This document shows, in pieces, positions 1-9,751 of a DNA stretch of 64,000 nucleotides. The notes beneath the pieces are model-generated. The model did not search any database. It had not been told where the DNA came from and worked only from the letters and a program-made list of their open reading frames with translations. A program made the position numbers and the translations under genes. The first letter of the stretch is position 1, and each line of letters starts with the position of its first letter. Source of the DNA: Prevotella sp. (GTDB lineage Bacteria; Bacteroidota; Bacteroidia; Bacteroidales; Bacteroidaceae); the NCBI GenBank assembly GCA_017483805.1, contig JAFUUL010000070.1, positions 1 to 64,000 on the forward strand, in the 5' to 3' direction.

Positions 1-467
1 CCGTCGCCTTTAACGTGGCGCCCCATGATGTGGTTATTCTGCGTGCAGAGGCTGAGCGTCGTATAGTGCCGACCCGTTATGAGGCTGAATGGGCTTACCT
101 GCCGCTGTACAATGACCTGGGCAAGCGGAAAAAGGAAGTACACTACATGGCCAACAAGGAGGCCTCCGGCGGCATGGTAGTCACGATGGCTGGCGGCAGC
201 CCGGAGAACAGTATCGTCTGGCCGGATGTCTATAGCAAGCAGGGCGGCGACTATGACCTGACCATTTATTATCTGCCATCGGAAATCCGTGGCATGGAGG
301 TGAAGGTCAATGGCGTGGCATCAACGGTGAGCGGCTTGGCTACGAGTGGCGGAATGACCACGAAGACTATTCCCGTTACCATGCGGCCCGGCTTCAACAC
401 CATTGAGTTGACGTGCAGCACGATGTGGCTGCCTGACGTTGACAAGATAGAACTGAAAAAGAAATAA
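1..467 (+). CDS. C-terminal end of a probable alpha-galactosidase (5' truncated by window edge)
   Basis: The reading frame is open to the first base (codons start at position 3) and ends with TAA at 465-467, so only the last ~155 residues are visible. The first residues (VAFNVAPHDVVILRAEAE) resemble the closing beta-sandwich of GH27-type alpha-galactosidases. The remainder (from about TRYEAEWAYL) is a carbohydrate-binding-like beta-sandwich of the CBM6/CBM35 kind often appended to these enzymes in Bacteroides and Prevotella. The catalytic domain lies outside the window, so the family is inferred from the tail only. It sits 8 bp upstream of the GH78 gene and probably shares its operon. A role in removing alpha-galactose from pectic side chains would fit the neighbours. 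Confidence 0.5.
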   Translation, partial: VAFNVAPHDVVILRAEAERRIVPTRYEAEWAYLPLYNDLGKRKKEVHYMANKEASGGMVVTMAGGSPENSIVWPDVYSKQGGDYDLTIYYLPSEIRGMEVKVNGVASTVSGLATSGGMTTKTIPVTMRPGFNTIELTCSTMWLPDVDKIELKKK

Positions 468-475
468 CGCTGCGT

Positions 476-2653
476 ATGAGGACAAGAATGTTTTCGCTGA
501 TAGTGGTCGCTGCACTGGCTTTGCCTGCGGCGGCTCAGTCGTGGATATGGTATCCGGGCGACCTGGACATCTGGATGGGTAACAAGATCAACAATCTGCG
601 CACGGAGCGCGGTTCGTTCTACCCTGCCTTCTGGCGGGCCGACAGCCACGAGCAGACGGTGGAGTATGTGAAGACTTTGGAACTGGCCGAGGCCGAGGAG
701 GTGGAGATCAGGGCCGAAGGGCAGTACGGCATCAAGATAGACAATCACGGCTATCTCTTCGGTATGCCTGAGCGGTTCACGGTGCCGAAGGGAAAACACA
801 CGCTGCACATCGCCGTGCACAACGTGACGGCACCGCCAAGTCTGTGGCTCAAGGGCAAGATCATCGTGAGCGATACCACATGGACAGTGACCAACTATGC
901 CGTCCCACAGCAGGCCGACACCTGGACGGAAACCGACGGCAGCCCGACGTTTGCCAGTGCTGCTCAGCGGCCGTCGGACTATCATCTGCCAACGACAGCC
1001 GTACTTCCTTTCAAGTCGGAACATAGTGGCAACGAACTCTTTGCCGAATGGCCCCGCGAGGCCATCGGCTACTTGCAACTGAACGGCGTCAAGGGCAACG
1101 GGCAGGTGAACATCTATTATGGCGAGAGTCCCGATGAGGCCCGTGACAAGCGCCACTCTTACCTCACAGACCAGGTGCTCTTTACTGCCGACAGCATCAC
1201 CGACCTCGCCACGCTGGCCGTACAACCACGCCGTACTGCCGACTATGCGCTGGCATGCAGCCGCGCCATGCGCTATGCCTTGGTAGAGTGCGTGGGCGAT
1301 GTGACCATCGACGGCGTGACCTTGCTCTCAGAGATGAAGGCCGTGGAGCAGCGTGGCTCCTTCGAGTGCAGCGACACCCTGCTCAACCGCATCTGGCAGG
1401 TGGGAGCCTACACCCTGCACCTGACCGACCGCGAGGTGATGATAGAGGGCATCAAGCGCGACCGCTGGATGTGGAGCGGCGATGCCATACAGTCGTACCT
1501 GATGAACTACTACGCCTTCTTCGACACGCCCGTGGTCAGGCGCACCATCTGGGCATTGCGCGGCAAAGACCCCGTGCAGCAGCACGTCAACACCATCCTT
1601 GACTACTCGTTCTTCTGGTTCAACGCCATCTACGACTACTACCTCTATACGGGCGACACGCACTTCGTGCGACAAATCTACGGCCGCATGAAGACACTCA
1701 TGGACTATGTGCAGGGCCGCCTCAACGGGCGTGGCATGGTCGAGGGGCAGAAGGGTGACTGGGTTTTTGTGGACTGGTCGCCAAGAAATATGTCGAAAGA
1801 CGGCGAACTGGCTTTCGAGCAACTGGTCTATCTGCGCTCGCTGCAAACCATGCAGCAGTGTGCTGAACTTATCGGTAATCATCAGGATGCGGAACATTAC
1901 AGACAGGACGCAGGGACACTCGGCCGACTGATCCTGCCTACATTCTGGAACGAGGCCAAGGGCGCGCTGGTTCACCACACCAAGCACGGGCAGTCCCAGG
2001 ACGAGATGACCCGCTACGCCAACATCTTCGCCGTGCTCTATGATCTGCTCGATGCCAAGCAGCAGGCTTCGGTTCTCAAGAACGTGTTACTGAACGACTC
2101 CGTGATGGAAATCACCACTCCCTACATGCGCTTCTACGAACTGGAGGCCCTCTGTGCCCTTGGGCAGCAGCGGCAGGTGCTCAGCGAGATGCGCTCCTAC
2201 TGGGGCGGCATGCTGGCGCAGGGAGCCACCACATTCTGGGAGACCTACGACCCGAAAGAGGGCTACCCCGAGCGCCTCGCCATGTATGGCAACCGCTACG
2301 GCAAGTCGCTCTGCCATGCCTGGGGTGCCTCGCCTGTCTACCTCTTAGGCAAATACTATCTTGGCATACGCCCCGTGCAGCCCGGCTATGCCGAGTGGGA
2401 GGCTCGTCCCTGCTTGGGCGACCTCCTGTGGATGAGGGGCGACGTGCCCACGCCTCATGGCAACATCCACATTGAGATGACCCCGAAGCAGATTGTCCTG
2501 CAAGCCACGGAGGGCCGGGGCACACTCTGTTTCCGGTCGAAGAGCAGGCCCCGTGTCACAGGCGGCACGCTCGAATCGCTCGGCAACATGGCTTACAAGG
2601 TGAGCATCAGCGGCAGTCAGCGGGTTGTGGTCAACTACAGAAATACAGACTAA
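476..2653 (+). CDS. GH78-type alpha-L-rhamnosidase, secreted
   Basis: A 725-residue protein with a signal peptide (MRTRMFSLIVVAALALPAAAQ). N-terminal beta-sandwich domains are followed by an (alpha/alpha)6 barrel from about residue 285. The motif EGIKRDRWMWSGDA is the GH78 hallmark, with D329 the likely general acid. FWETYDP places the likely general base at E589, and SLCHAWGASP is also typical of the family. The enzyme should cleave terminal alpha-L-rhamnose from rhamnogalacturonan fragments in the periplasm or at the surface. The gene starts 8 bp after the preceding stop and is 15 bp upstream of the GH43 gene, so it is in the same transcription unit. The family call is firm; the exact linkage is unknown. 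Confidence 0.9.
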   Translation: MRTRMFSLIVVAALALPAAAQSWIWYPGDLDIWMGNKINNLRTERGSFYPAFWRADSHEQTVEYVKTLELAEAEEVEIRAEGQYGIKIDNHGYLFGMPERFTVPKGKHTLHIAVHNVTAPPSLWLKGKIIVSDTTWTVTNYAVPQQADTWTETDGSPTFASAAQRPSDYHLPTTAVLPFKSEHSGNELFAEWPREAIGYLQLNGVKGNGQVNIYYGESPDEARDKRHSYLTDQVLFTADSITDLATLAVQPRRTADYALACSRAMRYALVECVGDVTIDGVTLLSEMKAVEQRGSFECSDTLLNRIWQVGAYTLHLTDREVMIEGIKRDRWMWSGDAIQSYLMNYYAFFDTPVVRRTIWALRGKDPVQQHVNTILDYSFFWFNAIYDYYLYTGDTHFVRQIYGRMKTLMDYVQGRLNGRGMVEGQKGDWVFVDWSPRNMSKDGELAFEQLVYLRSLQTMQQCAELIGNHQDAEHYRQDAGTLGRLILPTFWNEAKGALVHHTKHGQSQDEMTRYANIFAVLYDLLDAKQQASVLKNVLLNDSVMEITTPYMRFYELEALCALGQQRQVLSEMRSYWGGMLAQGATTFWETYDPKEGYPERLAMYGNRYGKSLCHAWGASPVYLLGKYYLGIRPVQPGYAEWEARPCLGDLLWMRGDVPTPHGNIHIEMTPKQIVLQATEGRGTLCFRSKSRPRVTGGTLESLGNMAYKVSISGSQRVVVNYRNTD

Positions 2654-2668
2654 TAAAAGCGATATACA

Positions 2669-3670
2669 ATGAAACGAATCCTACCACTACTCCTGTTTAT
2701 CATGGCCGCACTGTTCTTGCCGGCTCACGCCAGTGAGAAGATGGCCCACTACCTCTTTGCCTACTTCGTCAACAACACCACCGAGGGGCAGCAGGTGTGC
2801 TATGCCGTGAGCGACGACGGGGTGAACTTCTCGCCGCTGAACGAGGGGCGGCCCGTCATCGCGTCCGACACGATTGCCTGTTCGGGCGGCGTGCGCGACC
2901 CCCATCTGCTGCGTGGCGATGACGGATGGTTCTACCAGGTGCTGACCGACATGGACATGTCGCTCGGCAAGTGGACCAACCGAGGCATCATCCTGCTGCG
3001 CTCCCGCGACCTCATCCACTGGGAGCACCATGCCGTTCACTTTCCCGCCCGCTATCCCGGCAAGCCTTACGCTAAGGCCAATGCCGTGTGGGCACCACAG
3101 ACCATCTACGACCCATCGACCAAGAAACTGATGGTCTACTTCTCCTTGCACAGCGAGAAGGACGGCCCCTTCCCCAAGGATGCCGTCTATTACGCCTACG
3201 CCAACGCCGATTTCAGCGACTTAGAGGGCGACCCGCAGCCGCTGTTTGCCTATCCCCATCCCACCATCGACACCGACATCGTGCAGGACGAGCAGGGCCT
3301 TTACCACCTGTTCTTCAATACCTGGGGCGGGCCTGACGGATTGCAGCGTCGGCAGTACACATTCCGCGACCTGCACGACCAGCCCTCGTGGACACTCCTG
3401 CCCGGCCACATGCAGCCCAACAGCCTGTCATCCGAAGGCTCCACGGCCTATCCGCTCATTGGCGGCGGCTGGATGCTGAGTTACGACTGCTTCAAGGACG
3501 GCGTCTATCAGTTCTGCCGCACCGACGACTGGCAGCACTTCACACTCGTCCGTGAGACCAAGACCGAGGGCGTCTTCACGCCCCGCCACGGCTCCATCAT
3601 CCAGATAACCGACGAGGAATACCACGCCCTCACATCTTATTATACAAAAACACCGAAAAACGATGAATAG
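2669..3670 (+). CDS. GH43-like five-bladed propeller glycosidase, secreted
   Basis: A 333-residue protein with a signal peptide (MKRILPLLLFIMAALFLPAHA) and a single five-bladed beta-propeller domain of clan GH-F. Candidate active-site residues are D77 in GGVRDPHLL, D201/D203 in TIDTDIV and E256 in SSEGSTAYP. The block NAVWAPQTIYD is a standard GH43 blade signature. Bacteroidetes members with this compact layout act on arabinofuranose or beta-galactose in pectin side chains; I cannot choose between these from sequence alone. Its stop codon overlaps the start of the next gene by 8 bp, implying translational coupling with the GH2-like enzyme. Confidence 0.8.
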   Translation: MKRILPLLLFIMAALFLPAHASEKMAHYLFAYFVNNTTEGQQVCYAVSDDGVNFSPLNEGRPVIASDTIACSGGVRDPHLLRGDDGWFYQVLTDMDMSLGKWTNRGIILLRSRDLIHWEHHAVHFPARYPGKPYAKANAVWAPQTIYDPSTKKLMVYFSLHSEKDGPFPKDAVYYAYANADFSDLEGDPQPLFAYPHPTIDTDIVQDEQGLYHLFFNTWGGPDGLQRRQYTFRDLHDQPSWTLLPGHMQPNSLSSEGSTAYPLIGGGWMLSYDCFKDGVYQFCRTDDWQHFTLVRETKTEGVFTPRHGSIIQITDEEYHALTSYYTKTPKNDE

Positions 3671-6527
3671 ACTAATCCTCATGACGGCCCTGACGGCCCT
3701 GACGGTCGGCGCAGGGGCAGAGAAGAAGCAGAACAACAACGTGCTGTCGCAGTCGTTCGAACTGCGCTACGTGACCAGTGACCCGAAGGCCAACGGCGAG
3801 ACCGACTTCAAGGGTGCTATGGAGTGGATGACCACCGACCAGCGCATCGAGTACCTGACCCACTGGCAGCAGTACGCCTCGCGGTTCTTCGGCGACCAGA
3901 CCCTGGCCGAACAGGTGGTCACGACCGACGAGGTCAGCCAGGCCATGAAGCGGCTGAAACCGCAGCCACTGCCCAGCGTGAGGCAGAAACTGGTGCTGGA
4001 CGAATGGCGCTGGGCACCATCGGCAACCCATCACCGACCGATTGCTTCTCAGTATCATTTTGACAAGCAGACCTACAACCTGCGCCTGGAGTGCAGCATC
4101 AGCGGCAGTGGCTCGCTGAAACTCTTGGACGGCGAGAACGTGGCATGTTCATATACGAACGACGGCAAGCCGCACCACGCCGTCTTCGAGGTAGACCTGC
4201 AGGAGCACCGCTACAACCTGCTGCTTGACGGCAAGAAAATCATCGACTTCCAGCCCTTTCTCACCACCGCCATTGACGGCCTCGCCATTGACGGCCTGAC
4301 CGTCGACAACATCTGGGGCCTTGGCTACACGAAGACCACCGACACGAAGCGGCTGAACCAGCCCCTGTTCGCCAAGACCTTCCTCGATGCCAGTTCGCAG
4401 AAGCCCGTCGACGCCACCGGCTGGACCAGTCCCGACTACGACGACTCGCAGTGGCAGACCTGCACAATGCCCAAGAACCACGGCACAGAGCGCCACGAGG
4501 GCGAGGCCCTGTTGCTTAGGAAGTGGGTGGACTGTGGCGAGTTCGAGAAGGCCTACTTCGAACTGGAGTCGCTCTTCCCCAGCGGCGAACTATGGATCAA
4601 CGGCAAGGTGGTGGAGGTGCTGCACGACGCCCATCGCAAGGTGGTCGACGTGACGAAGTACCTGACTCCCAACGGCCGCAACCTGCTGTGCCTGCGAATA
4701 GACCCCTTCCACGCCAACTTCAGGCAGATGATGCACCACTGTCCCACCGACCCCAACATCGGCTGGTTTGCCGGTCGCTCGTGGCTGCATCTGACGAAGG
4801 CCACGCACATCAGCGATGTCTACGCCTATCTGGAGAACCTGTCGGGCGAGGTGTCGGCCGAGGTCACCGTCACCAATACCTCCTATCAGTTCTACAAGGG
4901 CCAACTGCAGGTGCTGCTGAAGGACTGGTTCCCCACGGAGGGCACAGAGTGGGCGGCCGACTCAGTGGCAGTAGAGATGCTGCCGCAGGAGACGAAGACC
5001 TTCCGCCTGCGCTTCCATGTAGACGACCTGAAACTCTGGTCATACCAGCAGCCGAGGCTCTACCAGGTGCGCGCCCTGCTCGTCAACAGCGAGAGCGGAA
5101 AGCGCACCGAGACCTTCTCGGCCGTGGATGGCGACCTGGCCCGCACACGCGAACTCTACGTCAGCAAACTGACCGACGACTATGTGGTGACCACCGGCTT
5201 CCGCACCATCGAGCAGGACGGCGGCACCTTCCGCATCAACGGACGGCCTGAACTGCTGCGTGCGCCCCTCTACTTCGGCCAGCGCTTCCCCCTGGAGAAG
5301 AATGCGCTCGACCTGCTCTGTCCCCGTTCGGAGGATATCATGAAGGAACTGCTGGCCGTGAAGAAGATGAACGGCAACGGCATGCGTATGTCGGCCCACT
5401 GGAGCGACGACAATCCGCAGGACGGCACCAACGACCCGCGCTTCACCGAGATGGCCGACCAATTGGGATTGATGTTCATCTGGCAGACGGCTTCGTGGAT
5501 ACGACTGCGCTCGCCGTTGGTGGCCGACTTCGAGGGCATGGCCGCGGACGTGCGCCAACTACGCAACGCCCCCAGTATCGTCATCTGGCAGCCGTCGAAC
5601 CATCCCAGCCTCACTGACTGGCGGTCGGCCATGACCTACTGGCACAAGGTCTACGACGCTATCTATCCCAACGACACCACCCGCCTCATCACACCCACGG
5701 CCGACTTCCGCCATACCCGCGTCTACAACGACGATGGCACGCGCGACAACAAGCGCAAGCCCGTCAGCGATTGCGACCCCGTGTGGACGGCCAACCGCAT
5801 CAGTCGCGGCTCGATGGACTATCCCACTGGCTTCGGACAGGACTGGGAGTACCTGCGCCGCTGGCCCTTCCCCCACAAGTGGCCAGGCAATGCTGACATC
5901 AATAGTTTCCTGACTTCGCCAGACCGAGCCTATTTCAACTTCGAGCAGGAGGAGACCATCGGCCAGATGAACTGGAGTCTCTTCAAGGGTTCGCCCGTCT
6001 ACAAGTTCCATTCCTACGAGTGGGACTACGACAATGGCTCCATCGGCCGGCTGCTCACCTGCGATGAGTGGCGCGAGAGTCAGGCCTGGCAGGCCTTCTC
6101 GGCCTACGAGTGCATCCGCAAGATGCGCTGGCTGGATTACGACGGCCTCTCCTGGTGCTGCATGTGGGGCGGTGGCAATATGGGTACCTACCAGAAGCCC
6201 CTCGTCGATGCCCTCGGCCACAAGAAATTGGCTTACTATGCCCATCGCATGGGCTTCCAGCAGGTATTGGCCGGCAGCAAGGATGTAGATATGGTCTATG
6301 GGCCGGATGACCGTCCGCAGGTGGTTGTCCTCAATCTGGGCGACCAGCAGCGTGCCGACATCACGGTCACCATCAGAGACTCGAGCGGTAAACCGCTGCA
6401 CCGGCAGACTTTCCGCAATGTGATCCTCCCAGCAGGCCGCACGGCTACCGACCTCGATAGGCTTTCGCTGCCGAAGGGCATGCCCGACGGCTATTACTTC
6501 TTTGAATATCAAGTTAACAAAAAATAG
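3663..6527 (+). CDS. GH2-like glycosidase with an atypical active site
   Basis: A 954-residue secreted protein (signal MNRLILMTALTALTVGAGA). A unique N-terminal region precedes a jelly-roll sugar-binding domain (about 230-380), an immunoglobulin-like domain (about 390-500) and a TIM barrel (about 510-880) in the GH2 order. The usual GH2 strand-4 motif (W-x-x-x-N-E) appears as IWQPSNHPS, so the acid/base glutamate is replaced by H647. A possible nucleophile is E786 in FHSYEWDYD. The protein is therefore either a divergent GH2 enzyme using another acid or a non-catalytic paralogue. In this operon a beta-galactosidase or beta-glucuronidase role on rhamnogalacturonan side chains would be expected. 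It overlaps the GH43 gene by 8 bp. Confidence 0.7.
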   Translation: MNRLILMTALTALTVGAGAEKKQNNNVLSQSFELRYVTSDPKANGETDFKGAMEWMTTDQRIEYLTHWQQYASRFFGDQTLAEQVVTTDEVSQAMKRLKPQPLPSVRQKLVLDEWRWAPSATHHRPIASQYHFDKQTYNLRLECSISGSGSLKLLDGENVACSYTNDGKPHHAVFEVDLQEHRYNLLLDGKKIIDFQPFLTTAIDGLAIDGLTVDNIWGLGYTKTTDTKRLNQPLFAKTFLDASSQKPVDATGWTSPDYDDSQWQTCTMPKNHGTERHEGEALLLRKWVDCGEFEKAYFELESLFPSGELWINGKVVEVLHDAHRKVVDVTKYLTPNGRNLLCLRIDPFHANFRQMMHHCPTDPNIGWFAGRSWLHLTKATHISDVYAYLENLSGEVSAEVTVTNTSYQFYKGQLQVLLKDWFPTEGTEWAADSVAVEMLPQETKTFRLRFHVDDLKLWSYQQPRLYQVRALLVNSESGKRTETFSAVDGDLARTRELYVSKLTDDYVVTTGFRTIEQDGGTFRINGRPELLRAPLYFGQRFPLEKNALDLLCPRSEDIMKELLAVKKMNGNGMRMSAHWSDDNPQDGTNDPRFTEMADQLGLMFIWQTASWIRLRSPLVADFEGMAADVRQLRNAPSIVIWQPSNHPSLTDWRSAMTYWHKVYDAIYPNDTTRLITPTADFRHTRVYNDDGTRDNKRKPVSDCDPVWTANRISRGSMDYPTGFGQDWEYLRRWPFPHKWPGNADINSFLTSPDRAYFNFEQEETIGQMNWSLFKGSPVYKFHSYEWDYDNGSIGRLLTCDEWRESQAWQAFSAYECIRKMRWLDYDGLSWCCMWGGGNMGTYQKPLVDALGHKKLAYYAHRMGFQQVLAGSKDVDMVYGPDDRPQVVVLNLGDQQRADITVTIRDSSGKPLHRQTFRNVILPAGRTATDLDRLSLPKGMPDGYYFFEYQVNKK

Positions 6528-6531
6528 GGAC

Positions 6532-9500
6532 ATGAACAGACAGGTCATCTTTTCCGTTTTGCTATTCTTAGGCAGCATCGCCAGCATCGCTCAGTCCTCG
6601 TTGAGCAAGGGCTTCTCAGAGCCGCAAGACTCGGCCCGCACCAAGGTGTGGTGGTTCTTCGGTGAGACAGCGACCACCCGCGAGGGTATCACTGCCGACC
6701 TGCAGGCCTTCCGGGAGCAGGGCGTGGGCGGCGTGGTTTACTACGACCAGGTGCACGGCGACGGCGCAGGTGCCGACCAGGTGTTCGACCGTCACTGGTG
6801 GCAGTCGCTCATCTTCGCCTCGCAGGAGGCCAAACGACTGGGCCTGTCGTTCGAGGCTAACATCGGCAACGGCTATGTGGCTGGCGGCTCGTGGATCACG
6901 CCCGACCGCAGCATGCAGCGTCTGGCGATGACGGAAGTCCTTATCAACAGCGGACAGACGGTGCGGCTGCCCCTTCCGCGTCGCCCCCACAACTGGCACC
7001 ACGACGTGGCCGTGCTGGCCGTGCCGTACCGCGAGGCCACGCTGGGCGACTCCCGTCTGCTGAACGTCGCTGCTGCGGGCCTGGCCGACTCTGTGCTGGT
7101 CTTCGATTTTGGCAAGACCTTTACGGCCCGCAGCATTACCTACGAGGCCACGCCGCAGGGCAAGGCCCGTACCTCGTCGATGCAGGTGCCGCCCTTCGCT
7201 CCAAGGACGGAGATGAAGAAGGGAGAGACGATGGAGTGGAGTTTCTTCGGCTGTGGCTTCCACGAGTTGCCCAACATCGGCATACTGGAAGTCTCAGACG
7301 ATGGTGTTATATACAATAAGGTGTGCGACCTGCGCCCCAAGTACCAGAACCTGGGCGGACAGAAGCAGCAGACCATCGCCTTCCCCACCACGCAGGGACG
7401 CTATTTCCGTCTGACGGTGCGTCAGGCAGACCGTGGGAAGCGCGTCACGCTGGGCAATGTGGTCATCTCGGCCCGTGCCTGTGTAGACAGGTGGGAGGAG
7501 AAGGCCAGTCTGGTTTCTGAGTTTATGACAGACGACGATACGCCAGCCTATGGCGAACAGGAGTGTGTCAGTGCCGACAGCATCGTCGACCTGACCAATC
7601 GGATGGCGGCCGACGGCACGCTCAGTTGGCACGATGCACCTGCTGGCCAGTGGCTCGTCATGCGCTTCGTGTCTGTCTCTTCTGGGGGGCACACCAAGCA
7701 CGGCCGCAAGGAGGCGCTGGGACTGGAGTGCGACAAACTGTCGGTGGAGGGTGCCCGTCTGCACTGGCAGAGTTACACCAAGCCTGTCATCGACAGCATT
7801 CGCGCTCACGGCGGTGCGCTGGAAGGCATCTGCATGGACAGCCACGAGGCAGGCCCGCAGAACTGGACGCAGGACATGCCCCGGCAGTTCCGTCGGCTGC
7901 ACGGCTACGACATCCGCAACTATCTGCCCACCATTGCAGGCGGTATGATTGTCAGGGGTGGAACGGCGGAAGCCAACTCATCACTCATCGCTCATCACTC
8001 ATCCGTTCTCTCCGATCTTCGTCGCACCATTAGCGACCTCATCACCGAGAACTACTATGGTGAGTTCAACCGCCTGTGTCGCGCCGAAGGACTGACGCTG
8101 ACGGCCCAAGCCATCGGCGGTGCGCTCTGCATGGCAGGCGACGCCATCGAGGTGAAGAAACTGGTGGACAAGCCGCAGGGCGAGTTCTGGGGCTACCAGA
8201 CAGAGGGCAACTACGACATCAAGGAGTGCTCATCGGCCGCCCACGCCTACGGCAAGCAGATAGCCTCTGGCGAGGCCTTCACCGATATTACCTACAAGCA
8301 CTCGCTGGCCGACATCAAGAATCTGGCCGACTATGCCTATGCCTACGGCATCAACGAGTTTGTGGTCTGTGCCGTGGCCTATCAGGCCGATGCCACAGGC
8401 CGGCGGCTCAGCACTGCCAACGGGCGCCAGTATGTGCTGAACCGTCTGAACACCCAGTGGCCCATGAGCCGCGCGTTCTGGGACTATCAGGCCCGTTGCT
8501 CGTGGATGCTCCGTCAGGGCAAGCCTGTGGCCGATGTGGCCGTCTATCTGGGCGACGACCTGCCTGCCCGCATCCTTAGCCACCGACTGCCGCCACTGCC
8601 GCAGGGCTATGACTTCGATGCCATTGGCACCGATGTGCTGCTTCATCATCTGACCGTCCGCGACGGCCGTCTGGTGCTGCCCGACGGTGTGAGTTACCGT
8701 ATGCTGGTGCTGCCCTGCGATGACCAGTTGACCAGTGAGGTGTGTCAGCGGGTGGAAGAGTGGCGCAGTCTGGGCATTCCTGTCTGGAATCCTCGTGGCG
8801 AACAGTCGTTTGATGAGTTTTTGAGTCAGGCCGGCTTGCAGCCAGACGTGGAGGCTCCTGCCGCCAAGCGTCTCTATTTCTGCCATCGCCGCACAAACCA
8901 GGAGGACATCTACTTCCTGAACAACCACAGCGACGAGACGGTCGTCGACCGCTTCCGCTTCCGCATGGCCGCCTCTTCTGCCGAACTATGGAATCCAGTG
9001 ACAGGTGAGCGTACACCGCTGGCCATAACCGCTGAGAATGGCCACACGGCTATCGACCTGACTTTCGCTCCGCGCGAATCCTATTTTATTATATTAGGCA
9101 ACGGACAGGCGCAGGCAATCACGGACGGTCAGCCTGCATGTCCGTGTCATTCCGTTGAAAGCATCCCTGTTGCTGGCGAGTGGACGGTGAATTTCGACGC
9201 GTCAGTGGGAGGGCCGTCGAAGCCGCTCACCCTGACTACACTCACCGACTGGACAGAAAGCAGCGATCCGCGCGTCAAATACTATTCAGGAACGGCAGTA
9301 TATACCAACGCCTTCGTCCTCGACAAGAAGGACAGACAGGCCCGCTATCGTCTCTCCATCGGACAGCCAGGCTCTGTGGCGCAGGTCTTCGTCAACGGCC
9401 GGGAGGCTGGCACCATCTGGTGCTCGCCCTGGACGCTCGACGTCACCCCGTTCGTCAAGAAAGGCAAGAACCGACTGGAGATTCGCGTGGCCAACAGCCT

Positions 9501-9642
9501 GTGGAACCGTCTGGTGGGCGACGCCAACCGTCCTGAAACCGAGCGCATCATGCAGCAAACCACTCCCTTGGCCACGCCTACCGATGCCCTGGTGCCGTCA
9601 GGTTTGAAGGGCCCAGTGGAAATCATGTGCTTGAAAAAGTAG
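6532..9642 (+). CDS. GH106-type alpha-L-rhamnosidase, secreted
   Basis: About 1036 residues from the ATG at 6532. The frame opens earlier at a TTG (6502), but the ATG just after the upstream stop gives a clean signal peptide (MNRQVIFSVLLFLGSIASIAQ). The start of the mature protein (DSARTKVWWFFGE followed by EGITADLQAFREQGVGGVVYYD) is diagnostic of GH106. Conserved acidic blocks include MDSHEAGPQNWT and ASGEAFTDITY, and the C-terminal region carries a galactose-binding-like sandwich (VFVNGREAGTIWCSPW). It should release alpha-L-rhamnose from pectic oligosaccharides, complementing the GH78 enzyme upstream. An in-frame array of 7-bp repeats encodes residues near 482-491 (SSLIAHHSS), which looks like an insertion. 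Confidence 0.88.
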   Translation: MNRQVIFSVLLFLGSIASIAQSSLSKGFSEPQDSARTKVWWFFGETATTREGITADLQAFREQGVGGVVYYDQVHGDGAGADQVFDRHWWQSLIFASQEAKRLGLSFEANIGNGYVAGGSWITPDRSMQRLAMTEVLINSGQTVRLPLPRRPHNWHHDVAVLAVPYREATLGDSRLLNVAAAGLADSVLVFDFGKTFTARSITYEATPQGKARTSSMQVPPFAPRTEMKKGETMEWSFFGCGFHELPNIGILEVSDDGVIYNKVCDLRPKYQNLGGQKQQTIAFPTTQGRYFRLTVRQADRGKRVTLGNVVISARACVDRWEEKASLVSEFMTDDDTPAYGEQECVSADSIVDLTNRMAADGTLSWHDAPAGQWLVMRFVSVSSGGHTKHGRKEALGLECDKLSVEGARLHWQSYTKPVIDSIRAHGGALEGICMDSHEAGPQNWTQDMPRQFRRLHGYDIRNYLPTIAGGMIVRGGTAEANSSLIAHHSSVLSDLRRTISDLITENYYGEFNRLCRAEGLTLTAQAIGGALCMAGDAIEVKKLVDKPQGEFWGYQTEGNYDIKECSSAAHAYGKQIASGEAFTDITYKHSLADIKNLADYAYAYGINEFVVCAVAYQADATGRRLSTANGRQYVLNRLNTQWPMSRAFWDYQARCSWMLRQGKPVADVAVYLGDDLPARILSHRLPPLPQGYDFDAIGTDVLLHHLTVRDGRLVLPDGVSYRMLVLPCDDQLTSEVCQRVEEWRSLGIPVWNPRGEQSFDEFLSQAGLQPDVEAPAAKRLYFCHRRTNQEDIYFLNNHSDETVVDRFRFRMAASSAELWNPVTGERTPLAITAENGHTAIDLTFAPRESYFIILGNGQAQAITDGQPACPCHSVESIPVAGEWTVNFDASVGGPSKPLTLTTLTDWTESSDPRVKYYSGTAVYTNAFVLDKKDRQARYRLSIGQPGSVAQVFVNGREAGTIWCSPWTLDVTPFVKKGKNRLEIRVANSLWNRLVGDANRPETERIMQQTTPLATPTDALVPSGLKGPVEIMCLKK
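7976..8003 (+). repeat. 7-bp tandem array (ACTCATC, 4 units) inside the GH106 gene
   Basis: Four consecutive heptamers ACTCATC, ACTCATC, GCTCATC, ACTCATC lie inside the coding frame and encode SSLIAHHSS. The segment is low-complexity compared with its flanks. A near-identical array lies in the GH43-GH28 gene at 15956. Confidence 0.85.
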
Positions 9643-9648
9643 GGAAAG

Positions 9649-9712
9649 GTACAAATTTACCCCTTTTTGTACAAAAGTATCCGTTTTCTAACCCTGAAAA
9701 CGGGTACTTTTG
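9649..9712 (+). promoter_or_regulatory. Promoter with palindromic operator-like sites before the 953-aa protein gene
   Basis: A Bacteroidetes -7 box TACTTTTG lies at 9705-9712. The -33 position is weak (TTTTC at 9684-9688). Two symmetric elements overlap it. TTTTGTACAAAA at 9665-9676 is a perfect 12-bp palindrome, with an extra GTACAAA half-site at 9649. CCGTTTTC (9681-9688) pairs with GAAAACGG (9696-9703) across 7 bp, directly against the -7 box. This divides the operon in two and suggests regulator binding. The second hairpin could instead be a weak terminator, but it has no T-run. Confidence 0.6.
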
Positions 9713-9751
9713 CATCAAAGTTCATGATTAATAACTAAAATTCGTAAAGCA

